Shown: positions 43,401-52,677, counted from the stretch's first letter. The stretch is DNA of 64,000 nt from an uncultured Lachnospiraceae bacterium (GCA_910588825.1 CAJURF010000006.1:1-64000); one strand, 5' to 3'. Notes: generated by a model from the letters alone, not told the origin. Numbers and translations: made by a program.

Positions 43401-45506
43401 TTAATCATATGAGAAAGTTGAGATATCTATATGGAATTTTTCACATATTTCTATCATCGCATCATCTTCCAACCGATTATCTCCCACATAAGAACTGATA
43501 TGTGAATAAAAACCCGCTGCTGTGGGAAGCATATAGAGTTCTTGGCAGATACGTCCGTCGAGTTTTTGATAATTACATGGAATATATGGTTTATATGCCT
43601 CGAAATTTTCACCTAAAAGCAGTGCTTCCTTTTTATCTCTCAAAAATTCCTGTAAAAACGCAGTCCTCTTTTCATCCGGCAGAAGTTCCGTATTTACAAT
43701 ACAAGCGCCTTTTGGCGGTGTCTGTACCATATATAACTGCATCCTCTCATCTGAAATCTGCCATTGATCCGCTATTACATATTCCTTATCTTCCACCTCA
43801 GTATGTTCTATCATATCTTCTTTCAGAAACGTTTTGGGAAACAATACTTTTTGCCTTACTATTTTTTTCTGATTTTTCAGCCCGTATTCCCTGCGTGTCT
43901 TCTCAAACTCTACCGGTAAAACATATATTTTATCGAATAGTTCCATCATCTTTTGCCATTCTTCTCGATGTTCCTGATTCTGCTCCGGCATTAGATCTTC
44001 TATCGCCAGAATCTTTTCTGCCCCGCTCTTTCCGACGGCATTAAAATACAGCTTTGCCTTTTTCCCGTATAGCACAATATAATCCGCAGACAGATCCCCC
44101 CACCTGCGTTCCCATTCTCTTTCTATTATCTGATTTATATATTGACGGATCTCTTCATAATCTGAATAAAGATAGGGTGCCTTTTCAATCAGGCGATAGA
44201 ACATATATTCCTTCTCCTCTAAAGCCATTCTCCCCTGATAACAAAGCGGTATTATGTCTTCCGGCAGTTCTTCCCATTCCTGTTCCAAATAACCGCTTGG
44301 TGCCGGCGGCGCCGCAATCATAATCTGATATTTTTTCCCATCTGCAGCTTCCAGCATTCTTTTTAACTGAATCCTTTGTCTCCGGGACAGTTCCCATTCC
44401 GTCAAAATCATTACCCGTTTTTTATCTTCTGAGATATCTATGGTTCTCTGTGCATCGCCGCCTGCATTTCCAAATATTTGTTCCGCAATCTGTGCTGCTG
44501 TATTCACCGGAACATGGTTCTCTTTCCGATGATACCTCTTGTTTTCTTCTATATAGTCCTTTACTTCCTCCCACGTATTTATTTTATCACACTCGTCAAA
44601 TCCCAGATAATCGCCTTTATCATTGATACAGCCTGCCTTGCATCCATATACGCAGGCATCCCGCAGATAATTGCTGTCATCTCCAATCACCACATCCGTC
44701 TGCGCCAGAATATCACATATATCTTCTCCTTTAAAAGCACAATTATTATCGCTTATCAACTGAATTTCTACGTGATCTGTCTGCAGCTTCTCTTCATGTT
44801 CTTTCATCCATTGGTACGCTTTTTTTGTGATAATGGTGCATTTTGTCATTTTTTCTGCGGCAGGACTGTGTTGGTTCATATAAGAAACCCTCACATTTCC
44901 CGGCTCAATTATTTTTCCGTTATAGAGCCCTGCCAGCCGATACTCCGTCTTATAGATCCGATCAGTCATCCATTGAGAATCCGATATCAGATAATCCGTT
45001 TTTAACATCTCCTTCAAAATCAGGAAATATTTATTCAAATCCGCTTTTCTTTTTTTCAAAAGGTTGGGAACTCCGGTCATGCTGTTTACATAAACCTGCT
45101 CTTTTCGCTTTGTAAAGACATTGGGCAGCATTGCATTCCCAACTAAATACTTTGAACATGCAAGGGCTCTCCAGTATTCCTCTGAATCGTTTTCAACAAA
45201 TATAACGTCTTTGGGCAGTGCATTGACAGCACCGCTCTTTTTATCAGCAACCCATATATACGTATACGTTTGGCCATATGTTTGATGCAGATATTCAAAT
45301 AGATATCTCGGCACATCAACACAATTTTTCTTTCCTCTGCACCAAAAGAAAATTTGTTTTTTCTCTACAGGTTCTTTCAGGTATTTTGCATACATGCTTC
45401 TTGTATGAAATTTAAGATCTTTTTCGCTTATATGCCTTTTAATCGTCTGACATTCTAAATCATAATTGCCATAATGTTCTTTTAAAATATTCTCTACATC
45501 AGCCAT
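43401..45506 (-). CDS. Degenerate CDP-glycerol glycerophosphotransferase-like protein
   Basis: A 701-residue protein. Residues about 40-340 align in layout with TagB/TagF-type transferases: YTYIWVADKK, then KEQVYVNSMTGVPNLLKKR, KTDYLISDSQWMTDRIYKTE and VVIGDDSNYL. The family motif NTWHGIPLKTLG, with its catalytic His, is replaced by NSMTGVPNLLKK, so transferase activity is doubtful. The C-terminal half (about 350-700) is unrecognised. The start at 45506 follows GGGAGA and overlaps the next-upstream gene by 8 bp. It may be an inactive or altered-specificity partner of that enzyme in wall polymer synthesis. Confidence 0.65.
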   Translation of the reverse strand: MADVENILKEHYGNYDLECQTIKRHISEKDLKFHTRSMYAKYLKEPVEKKQIFFWCRGKKNCVDVPRYLFEYLHQTYGQTYTYIWVADKKSGAVNALPKDVIFVENDSEEYWRALACSKYLVGNAMLPNVFTKRKEQVYVNSMTGVPNLLKKRKADLNKYFLILKEMLKTDYLISDSQWMTDRIYKTEYRLAGLYNGKIIEPGNVRVSYMNQHSPAAEKMTKCTIITKKAYQWMKEHEEKLQTDHVEIQLISDNNCAFKGEDICDILAQTDVVIGDDSNYLRDACVYGCKAGCINDKGDYLGFDECDKINTWEEVKDYIEENKRYHRKENHVPVNTAAQIAEQIFGNAGGDAQRTIDISEDKKRVMILTEWELSRRQRIQLKRMLEAADGKKYQIMIAAPPAPSGYLEQEWEELPEDIIPLCYQGRMALEEKEYMFYRLIEKAPYLYSDYEEIRQYINQIIEREWERRWGDLSADYIVLYGKKAKLYFNAVGKSGAEKILAIEDLMPEQNQEHREEWQKMMELFDKIYVLPVEFEKTRREYGLKNQKKIVRQKVLFPKTFLKEDMIEHTEVEDKEYVIADQWQISDERMQLYMVQTPPKGACIVNTELLPDEKRTAFLQEFLRDKKEALLLGENFEAYKPYIPCNYQKLDGRICQELYMLPTAAGFYSHISSYVGDNRLEDDAMIEICEKFHIDISTFSYD

Positions 45507-48072
45507 TGCTTCTCCCGTCACATTGTAAAACGCGCTCAAATTCTTTGTATACTTCTTTATTATATGCCTCACAATCAAATTCATAATCAGGGACGCTGCC
45601 TTCTATAAAGGTTTTCATTCCCTCATATAAATCATCCACTTCATGTCCGATAAGCAGTTGTCCGTTCTCGATCAGCACATCCTTTGCAGTAGCAAATTTT
45701 GAAATAATAATCGGCATATGAAGCGTCCTGGCTTCCTGAACCACCAAAGGCTGTCCTTCATAATGGGAAGACAGAATAAAACAATCGCAGCCCTTCAAAA
45801 AACCAAAGGGTTTCATAAGAATTCCTACCAGATGTACAATTCCTTTCAGTTTTTCCTTTTCTATCAGCTCTTCCAGATATTCCCGCCACAGACCTTCTCC
45901 TATAATATACAGGCGGACCGATGGGTTCTCCCTGTAAAGTTTTCCAAAAGCTTTGATCAAACTGTCCTGATTTTTTTCCGGAGACAGCCTGCCCATTGTA
46001 ACAAAATTAACATGTTGTTTTTCCGGTGCATACACCACCTCTGCTTCATATGCCATGGGAATATTTTCCTGTATATCTGTCATATAATAGTTTGTTTTTT
46101 CTGTCGAAAAAGTGGTCAGGGATTGTTCTTCCCCCAGAATTCGTTCCAGGTTCAACATGTTTCGAGCATAGGTAAATTTATCTTTTGTCCGCTCTGTCGC
46201 AAAATTCTCTTTATTGACCTGCATGGTTAATTCGGAACAGCCGACAAGTTTATCCATATACGGATAGGTGGAGATACAGGGGCGCAAAGTTGCTCCCACA
46301 TCACTCCCCCCTTTTTCCCCTCTGCTCAATTCTTCTTTCAAATCACTGTGCATCCAGATCAGCTTTTTCGCATCCTCAAAAAAGGAAAATAAAATGGCAT
46401 AAAATTTTGAATATCCTGTATATTCGATTGCGTAATCAAACCTGCTTTTTCCGAAGAGCCTGCCCAGTTCACGTCTGCATATATCTTTCGGTGCATCCCA
46501 TCCGGCGTCAAGGCCATGTTTCATATTCAGAGCAAACAGGGCCTCTTCTTCCAGATTCATGGCATTATGCTTGCCGTTCCAGTATAACACCCTCACTTCC
46601 GGCCGGATTGCCTTAATAGTTTCTATTGCCTCTTTATTTTTTGTGGGGCCAACGCTTACCGTGACATCATATTTAGAATAATCAATATACCCCAATAGCG
46701 TCATAAGAGAAAATGTAAGTCCGTTCGTTACAAAGCTCCCCCCACGGAACAAAAGCTTTTTCTTTGTTTTTGTATCGCATTTAATGCAGATGCCATTTTC
46801 TTTTTTTTCAAATACCGCTTCCACTATCCGTTCACATACATGCCCGTCATCGTTTCCACATGCCCACTGTTTTTCTATTTGATATTTTTCCCAGTGTGGT
46901 TTCATTGCCTGATCAATATCACTTACAATACAGCCCAATTCATCATAATTCCGTACAATCGGCCCCGGCAATTTATCCAGTCCGAAATACAATCCCCGGG
47001 ATTCCATATATTCTTCCAAATCTTCAATAAAAAACAAAATCGGTTTTTCTGTCACCAGAAAATCAAAATAAATGCTGGAATAATCTGATATTAAAACATC
47101 TACGATTGATAATAACTCATTTGTATCAATAATTGCCGGAACAAACTGCCCTGTCAGTTCACTGGAATTTTTAATATGCTTATAGACAATCTGATGCGGC
47201 TTTACCAAAACCTGATATTCATCCATATTCATATTTTTTTCCAGGCACCGAATCATTTTAAAATAACTTTCCAGTCCTGTTTCCGGACTTCCAAATTTTT
47301 CTCCTTTCCAAGTAGGGGCATACAAAATTACTTTTTTATTGGGATCAACGATAACCCCATGCTTATCCAATGTTTCAATCACTTTTTTCTTTTCTGCATA
47401 GAAATGCGCATCATTTCGAGGCTGTCCAGCCTGCAGAATCGTACCCTCAAACAATCCCTCCAGCTTAAAACTCTTTTTATAGACTTCCGTCATAAATTTA
47501 TTGGGAGAAATTAAATAATCCGCCGCCAGAAAATTCCTTACGATATTCGCTGCCCCAATATTCCCTTGTGGTTCATCATATCCCAATGTTTTTAACGGTA
47601 TTCCATGCCAGGTATTTATATATACCTGTTCTTTCCGCTTAATAAAATAATCCATAAAAGTGCTGTCATTTATAAGATATTCCGCCGAGGCCAGATAACG
47701 GGCATATTCAATGGACTGATATTCTACAAATACAACTTGACTGTACTGTGCATATTCTTCTATCACCTGCCGGTTATCTTCCATATCCTCTATCGCCCAT
47801 ACATGGATATAATCTTCAAATCCTTTTTTCAAAAACAAATACCGGAAAACACTATATGGATTTCCTACCATTCCTCTCCCACTGTAGGCTTCATATAAAA
47901 TACAGTTTTTTCTTATAGATTCCTTTTCAAAAAAATACGTATACTTCGCCCGTAATTGCGTATCTATATTTCCATCCCATTTTTCGCATATTTCCTGCAG
48001 CGTTTCTTTATATTCTTTTTTATGTGCTGCTCCTGTCAACAGCACATTTTTCACTTTCTGAATCCATCCCAT
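45499..48072 (-). CDS. Fused CDP-glycerol-type phosphotransferase and GT4 glycosyltransferase
   Basis: An 857-residue bifunctional protein. The N-terminal half (about 60-410) is a TagF/TarL-type polyol-phosphate transferase with NTWHGIPLKTLGYDEPQ, then PTWKGE and VLISDYSSIYFDFL, all family hallmarks including the catalytic His. The C-terminal half (about 440-850) is a GT-B fold with FVTMGRLSPEKNQDSLIKAF and the E-x7-E-like SSHYEGQPLVVQEART of GT4 enzymes. It would add polyol-phosphate and sugar to a teichoic-acid-like polymer at the cytoplasmic membrane face. The start at 48072 is ATG; a TTG lies two codons earlier. Confidence 0.82.
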   Translation of the reverse strand: MGWIQKVKNVLLTGAAHKKEYKETLQEICEKWDGNIDTQLRAKYTYFFEKESIRKNCILYEAYSGRGMVGNPYSVFRYLFLKKGFEDYIHVWAIEDMEDNRQVIEEYAQYSQVVFVEYQSIEYARYLASAEYLINDSTFMDYFIKRKEQVYINTWHGIPLKTLGYDEPQGNIGAANIVRNFLAADYLISPNKFMTEVYKKSFKLEGLFEGTILQAGQPRNDAHFYAEKKKVIETLDKHGVIVDPNKKVILYAPTWKGEKFGSPETGLESYFKMIRCLEKNMNMDEYQVLVKPHQIVYKHIKNSSELTGQFVPAIIDTNELLSIVDVLISDYSSIYFDFLVTEKPILFFIEDLEEYMESRGLYFGLDKLPGPIVRNYDELGCIVSDIDQAMKPHWEKYQIEKQWACGNDDGHVCERIVEAVFEKKENGICIKCDTKTKKKLLFRGGSFVTNGLTFSLMTLLGYIDYSKYDVTVSVGPTKNKEAIETIKAIRPEVRVLYWNGKHNAMNLEEEALFALNMKHGLDAGWDAPKDICRRELGRLFGKSRFDYAIEYTGYSKFYAILFSFFEDAKKLIWMHSDLKEELSRGEKGGSDVGATLRPCISTYPYMDKLVGCSELTMQVNKENFATERTKDKFTYARNMLNLERILGEEQSLTTFSTEKTNYYMTDIQENIPMAYEAEVVYAPEKQHVNFVTMGRLSPEKNQDSLIKAFGKLYRENPSVRLYIIGEGLWREYLEELIEKEKLKGIVHLVGILMKPFGFLKGCDCFILSSHYEGQPLVVQEARTLHMPIIISKFATAKDVLIENGQLLIGHEVDDLYEGMKTFIEGSVPDYEFDCEAYNKEVYKEFERVLQCDGRSNG

Positions 48073-48148
48073 AATCAATTTCCACTCTTTCCTCTAGAGA
48101 TTCCCGGGCTTTTGTCCACTCCCACAGCAATGTGCTTTTCTTCAAACC

Positions 48149-48177
48149 ATTATAGCAATATCATAGTATTTTGTAAA
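48149..48177 (-). promoter_or_regulatory. Promoter of the phosphotransferase operon
   Basis: On the minus strand TTTACA (48177-48172) and TATAAT (48154-48149) are 17 bp apart, 11 of 12 consensus bases. It lies about 77 bp before the 48072 start and overlaps the leader of the divergent XRE gene. Confidence 0.75.
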
Positions 48178-48221
48178 TGTATTTCTGATTTAGTAGCCTT
48201 ATTTCAAAAAGGGGTGATTAT

Positions 48222-48506
48222 ATGCTGGGGGAAGTGATCAGGCAGTTAAGGATTTCTCATAACTTAAATCAAGTTCAATTGGCAGAAAAACTGAGTGTAT
48301 CCAAACAAACCATATCGAATTGGGAAAACAATAATATACTGCCTTCCATAGAAATGCTCGTTAGAATTTCAAAATTCTTTTCGGTAAGCACAGATTTTCT
48401 GCTGGAATTGGATACTCGAGATTATATTGAAGTGACCGGGCTGTCTCCAAAGCATCTGGCCCATATTCAGCAGATTATCAGTGATATATTAGGAATTGAA
48501 AAATAA
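48222..48506 (+). CDS. XRE-family helix-turn-helix regulator
   Basis: A 94-residue protein. The N-terminal HTH_3 domain (about residues 5-60) has LNQVQLAEKLSVSKQTISNW and the continuation LPSIEMLVRISKFFSVSTDF. A short C-terminal helix, about 30 residues, follows. AAGGGGTG precedes the ATG. It is divergent from the phosphotransferase operon, with start codons about 150 bp apart and promoters overlapping, so mutual or one-way control is plausible. Confidence 0.85.
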   Translation: MLGEVIRQLRISHNLNQVQLAEKLSVSKQTISNWENNNILPSIEMLVRISKFFSVSTDFLLELDTRDYIEVTGLSPKHLAHIQQIISDILGIEK

Positions 48507-48635
48507 TTTGATGTATGCCGGAAGCCTTTTTATGGCCTTTTTCTGATACACTTCTCATCACTTTTTCATAATATACTCCTTTTGTATTTAAAATATTCAT
48601 TGTCAGTTATTTTACTACAAATCCTCAATACAAAA

Positions 48636-48668
48636 AATACAACCTGCTGCCAAAACACAGGTTGTATT
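48636..48668. terminator. Bidirectional terminator
   Basis: Perfect 11-bp stem AATACAACCTG / CAGGTTGTATT with an 11-base loop, A-rich before and T-rich after. It serves the XRE gene (plus) and the pRiA4b-like gene (minus). Confidence 0.85.
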
Positions 48669-48715
48669 TTTATCGTTATATTCATTCAGTTGTCAGCTTC
48701 CCAGCACATCCGCGC

Positions 48716-50383
48716 CTACCAATCCCCGTCCTGGTCCGGCGCTTCTCCTTTACTCTTAATAACTACAGCTTTCGGTGTGTCTCCTTCCTGTACTCTGAGA
48801 ACTCTACACTGAAATCTCCACTCAGCTCCGAAATCATAGACATATTTAAACTTTTTATCTTTCTCAAATCCGGCCTGTTCTAATGAATACTTGTCAGTTG
48901 TTCTGTCGCCGTACCCCATCCCCGCCATATAATAGCTGTCAAAATTACTCCACACAGAATTATTCATGAAGAATGCATGGGCGTGGTCATCATAAAAACC
49001 AAATGCCTTCAAAATAGCAGAGTGCAGCTCAAACAGAGAAGCCCCCATGGATATTTGTATATGGCGGTAACATCCGGCCCCCAGCGATACGCTGACCACA
49101 CAGGACTGGGGAGGGGTGTTTCTTTTCTTCCTGCGCCCCCGGGGACTGGTCTTTTTCGGTACATTGTCATCTTCCAGCCTGAATATAATATCCAATTTTT
49201 CCTGGATATCCGCCGGCAATGTTATTTCTTCTTTCAGCATTCTAAAGAATTCTGTCATCTCCGGGGGCATGCTGTCCAGCTGTGATTCACCCAGCATGAG
49301 CACCTCATCCAGCATACGGTTTAGTTCATCAAAGTCTGCCTCTTCCCCACCCCCTCCGAAACGCTCCATGAAACTATCTTCCGCCTCATCCAGAGCCGGC
49401 AGGTCATCTTCTATACTCACCGCTACTTTTAATTTTTCACAGAGTCCGGCGGCAAATGCATACGTACGCTCATCACGCGCTTTGATTTTGATAGGGCGGA
49501 TCTTTTCCTGCAGCAGGGCATCCATAAACAAATTCAGCAATTCTTCCGGATTTTTTTCATAATTTTCAACCGGAGAAACCTGAAGCATATATCCTGTGGA
49601 GGAATCAACTGCTATCAGAAGCGCCGGAAATACCGGCGGCTCCCCCGGGTCATTTTGAACCGGCTGAGGAAAACGGATAATTTCGCACTCCCATATTCCT
49701 GTCTTTTTCATTTTCTTCAGACTTGCCACTGCAATATCATTGCTTGGTTTGGGAGATGGATATACTTTTGGCGGTTCCGGAGGCAGCGGGGTTCTTCCCA
49801 GCTCCCACGCCTGACCCTGCCGCTTCAGCAGCATCATTCCTTCCATATCATCATACATTACTTCCAGCCCCAGTTCTTCCGGAGTCTGTGATTCTAATAA
49901 TTCCGCGACCTGAAGGGCGGCAGACAGCGCTTCACTTAGATCATCCATTTCCTGCTCTGTCTGTAGCTGCCAGGGAAAGTAGTTGGGCTGGTATTTCATA
50001 AAATGCGGATACGCGTTTCTTCCGCTGATTCTGATTCCATGGCTGCGGGCATATCTCCTGGCGTCTTCCCGTTCTTCCTTGGTAAGGCCATCTTTGCCTT
50101 CAAATATACACTGCAGGCAGGTCTGCTGTATTAGATGCTCGTGAAATTCCAGCTGTGACATCATCATGGGATCTGCCTGCGCAATTACACGGAAACTGTT
50201 AAATCCCTCGTCGCCGATGAACAATCCAAGGGCACAATGCCCGCCTGCCCTTCCCATGATACTAATGTAACCCACTCTGCCCCCGGACAATTCTAACGCA
50301 AAAACTTGTGTATCGCTCAGATGATTCCACAATTTTGTCTTTTTATATTCAAATGCCAGGCCGTACAGTTTATCTGAAGTCAT
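48716..50383 (-). CDS. pRiA4b ORF-3-like domain protein
   Basis: A 555-residue soluble protein. The C-terminal 180 residues resemble plasmid pRiA4b ORF-3 (PF07929): YRHIQISMGASLFELHSAIL, then KAFGFYDDHAHAFFMN and YVYDFGAEWRFQCRVLRV. The N-terminal 350 residues belong to a class often found with it (DUF6930/DUF7309-like, as I recall). The molecular function is unknown. The start at 50383 follows GGGAG; a longer frame to 50434 would be encoded by the MITE end and is rejected. The MITE-like element now forms its upstream region, which may have altered its promoter. Confidence 0.65.
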   Translation of the reverse strand: MTSDKLYGLAFEYKKTKLWNHLSDTQVFALELSGGRVGYISIMGRAGGHCALGLFIGDEGFNSFRVIAQADPMMMSQLEFHEHLIQQTCLQCIFEGKDGLTKEEREDARRYARSHGIRISGRNAYPHFMKYQPNYFPWQLQTEQEMDDLSEALSAALQVAELLESQTPEELGLEVMYDDMEGMMLLKRQGQAWELGRTPLPPEPPKVYPSPKPSNDIAVASLKKMKKTGIWECEIIRFPQPVQNDPGEPPVFPALLIAVDSSTGYMLQVSPVENYEKNPEELLNLFMDALLQEKIRPIKIKARDERTYAFAAGLCEKLKVAVSIEDDLPALDEAEDSFMERFGGGGEEADFDELNRMLDEVLMLGESQLDSMPPEMTEFFRMLKEEITLPADIQEKLDIIFRLEDDNVPKKTSPRGRRKKRNTPPQSCVVSVSLGAGCYRHIQISMGASLFELHSAILKAFGFYDDHAHAFFMNNSVWSNFDSYYMAGMGYGDRTTDKYSLEQAGFEKDKKFKYVYDFGAEWRFQCRVLRVQEGDTPKAVVIKSKGEAPDQDGDW

Positions 50384-50412
50384 ATATTTCTCCCATTTTC
50401 TTTTTATTGCTT

Positions 50413-50593
50413 TAGAGTGTGTTTGAAAATTCATTCACGCCAACCGCACGCCCCACTTTGCGGCACATTTGCTCCTTATTCGGTTGCTGTAGCCCGCTAC
50501 AGCGCCCTCATGCGGGGCAAATCTTCCATATCATACCCTTGGGTACAAACTGTGACGCACGGTTGACATAAAGCAATTTCCAAACACGCTCTA
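50413..50593. mobile_element. MITE-like element with 20-bp terminal inverted repeats
   Basis: Ends TAGAGTGTGTTTGAAAATTC (50413-50432) and the reverse complement TAGAGCGTGTTTGGAAATTG (50574-50593) match at 17 of 20 positions. It is 181 bp long, without a coding region. TA at both ends fits IS630/Tc1-type target choice. It lies 30 bp upstream of the 50383 start. Autonomy would need a transposase elsewhere. Confidence 0.6.
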
Positions 50594-50630
50594 GAGTGTA
50601 TCTTAAGAATGAATTTTAAGACGCGCTCTA
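50592..50630. repeat. 39-bp inverted repeat abutting the MITE
   Basis: Arms TAGAGTGTATCTTAA (50592-50606) and TTAAGACGCGCTCTA (50616-50630) match at 12 of 15 positions. It shares the TAGAG start and the TA dinucleotide with the element to its left, as if a second miniature element had inserted next to it. The rest of 50631-50825 is AT-rich with no gene. Confidence 0.5.
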
Positions 50631-50825
50631 ACAGAGATTTTTCATATTTTAACCATTGTATCATGAAATACAGTAGATGACCAGAATAAATTAACTTTTA
50701 ATCTTTTATCATAATATATTTTTTCTGAAAAATAGAATTATGTATTCACATCATAACAATTCAATGATATGATAAAAATCAATATGAAACTACTGGCTGA
50801 TCATCTTATAGGAACAGATACTCAT

Positions 50826-51563
50826 ATGAATATTGCACTCATCTTATCAGGCGGCACCGGGACCAGGGCTGGGACAGATATCCCCAAACAGTATGTGGAC
50901 ATCTGCGGGAAACCTGTGATTTCTTACTGTATCGAAACGTTATCCACCCACAGCGCAATCGACGCTTTGCTGATAGCCGCTGCTCCTGACTGGCAGGATT
51001 TCATAGATAACTGGCTGAAATCTCCTGACTGTAAGAAAAAATTCAAAGGATTTTCCCTGCCGGGGGAAAACCGTCAGCTCTCTATTTACCGCGGGCTGGA
51101 AGCCATCCGGACCTTCGCAGGGGACAACGATTATGTATTGGTCCACGACGCCGCCCGCCCCCTGCTGTCCAAAGTCCAGATTGCCGCCTGCCTGAACGGC
51201 GCCCGGGGCCATGACGGAGCAATGCCTGTCCTGCCTATGAAGGATACCGTTTATTACAGTCATGACGGGAAAACGGTTGGAAAATTGCTGGACCGCAGCT
51301 CTATCTATGCGGGGCAGGCTCCTGAGGTCTTTCTTCTGGGCAGATATTATGAAGCCAACAGACGCCTGCTGCCAGAACAGATTTTTAAAATCAACGGTTC
51401 CACGGAACCGGGGATTATGTCCGAAATGGATATCGCCATGATTCCTGGCGACGAAGGAAATTTTAAAATTACCACCAGGGCAGACCTGGAGAATTTCCGC
51501 AAAATTATTTCTTTAGAGAAAGGGCTCGATCATGAAAGCATGGGTTTTACATCAGGTCAATGA
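50826..51563 (+). CDS. IspD/TarI-family cytidylyltransferase
   Basis: A 245-residue nucleotidyltransferase. The N-terminal CTP-binding motif is LILSGGTGTRAGTDIPKQY (about 5-23). VHDAARPLLS lies near 100 and later PMKDTVYYSHDGKTVGKLLDR near 140. The start at 50826 matches family proteins; an upstream extension lacks a ribosome site. The overlap (32 bp) with a polyol dehydrogenase recalls TarI-TarJ pairs that make CDP-ribitol. The nearby polyol-phosphate transferases give a use for a CDP-polyol. IspD activity in isoprenoid synthesis remains possible; the context favours CDP-polyol. Confidence 0.78.
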   Translation: MNIALILSGGTGTRAGTDIPKQYVDICGKPVISYCIETLSTHSAIDALLIAAAPDWQDFIDNWLKSPDCKKKFKGFSLPGENRQLSIYRGLEAIRTFAGDNDYVLVHDAARPLLSKVQIAACLNGARGHDGAMPVLPMKDTVYYSHDGKTVGKLLDRSSIYAGQAPEVFLLGRYYEANRRLLPEQIFKINGSTEPGIMSEMDIAMIPGDEGNFKITTRADLENFRKIISLEKGLDHESMGFTSGQ

Positions 51564-52578
51564 TCTACGTTATGAAACAGTGAATCCCCCGTCACCGGAT
51601 GACCAGGAAGTGCTGGTACAGGTGAAGGCCGCCGGCATCTGCGGATCGGATATCCCCAGGATCTACCAGACAGGGACTTATTTTTACCCTCTGATTCCCG
51701 GACATGAGTTTTCCGGTGTTGTGGCAGAACTGGGCAGGGGCTCGGACAGCCACTGGCTGAACCGGCGGGTGGGAATCTTTCCGCTGATTCCCTGCGGCTC
51801 CTGTGTCCCCTGCCGACAAGAACAGTATGAGATGTGCCGCCGTTACAGTTATCTGGGCTCCCGCAGAGATGGCGGATTTGCTGAGTATGCGGCAGTTCCC
51901 GTACAGAATCTGATTGTTCTTCCGGAATCGGTTTCTTTCCAAGAGGCCGCCATGCTGGAACCTATGGCGGTGGCTGTCCATGCCATGAGACGTGCCCGCC
52001 CCGCCGCTTCAGACACTGTGGTCATATGCGGGCTGGGCACCATCGGACTGCTGTTATTCCTGTTTCTCAGAGAGGCGGGTGTGAAAAATATCCTGGCAGC
52101 AGGCAATAAGGATTTCCAGAAGCAGACAGTTCTGCGCCAGGGACTGCCAGAGGACTGTTACTGTGACAGCCGAAACCAGGATGTAAGTGGATGGCTCATG
52201 GAGCGCACAGCCGGAAACGGAGCGGACATCTTCTTTGAGTGTGTGGGAAAAAATGAAACTTATGCCCTGGCAGTACAAAATACGGCTCCGGCGGGAAAAG
52301 TCCTTCTGGTGGGAAATCCCCATTCCTCTATGCACCTGGAAAAAGATATTTACTGGAAAATACTCCGAAACCAGCTGACGGTCATCGGAACCTGGAATTC
52401 TTCTTTTACCCGCCGCCCGGATGACGACTGGAACTATGTTCTGGACCGGCTGGCACGCAGGCGGATTTCCCCATTGGACTTAATCACTCATAGATTTTCT
52501 ATGGAAAACCTGTCAGATGGACTGGAAATTATGCGGGATAAAACAGAAGACTATGTTAAGATTATGGGCGTACTCTAA
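51532..52578 (+). CDS. Zinc-dependent polyol (phosphate) dehydrogenase, GatD/TarJ role
   Basis: A 348-residue medium-chain dehydrogenase. The catalytic zinc site has CGSD (about 37-40) and GHEF (about 60). Structural zinc Cys are in CGSCVPCRQEQYEMC (about 89-103). SYLGSRRDGGFAEY and a Rossmann motif VVICGLGTIGLLLF (about 164-177) follow. The N-terminal IYQTGTYFYPLIPGHEF is most like galactitol-1-phosphate dehydrogenase GatD. It overlaps the cytidylyltransferase by 32 bp, so the likely job is to supply the reduced polyol phosphate for CDP activation, as TarJ does. The exact polyol is not known. Confidence 0.78.
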   Translation: MKAWVLHQVNDLRYETVNPPSPDDQEVLVQVKAAGICGSDIPRIYQTGTYFYPLIPGHEFSGVVAELGRGSDSHWLNRRVGIFPLIPCGSCVPCRQEQYEMCRRYSYLGSRRDGGFAEYAAVPVQNLIVLPESVSFQEAAMLEPMAVAVHAMRRARPAASDTVVICGLGTIGLLLFLFLREAGVKNILAAGNKDFQKQTVLRQGLPEDCYCDSRNQDVSGWLMERTAGNGADIFFECVGKNETYALAVQNTAPAGKVLLVGNPHSSMHLEKDIYWKILRNQLTVIGTWNSSFTRRPDDDWNYVLDRLARRRISPLDLITHRFSMENLSDGLEIMRDKTEDYVKIMGVL

Positions 52579-52614
52579 GCCCCCTTGGCGAAGTTTCCCA
52601 TAGGACAAAGAAAA

Positions 52615-52661
52615 CAGCTGCCGCTGTGATACTACCATACCAACAGGGACAGCTGCTTTTT
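52615..52661 (+). terminator. Terminator after the dehydrogenase
   Basis: CAGCTG...CTGT (52615-52627) pairs with ACAG...CAGCTG (52643-52655) around two or three mismatched bases, and TTTTT follows at 52657-52661. Confidence 0.65.
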
Positions 52662-52677
52662 CTATCTTTGATTTTTC

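Noticed and set aside
50384-50434. N-terminal extension of the pRiA4b-like protein to 50434
   Set aside because: The added residues are encoded by the end of the MITE-like element and the spacer; the ATG at 50383 has a proper ribosome site.
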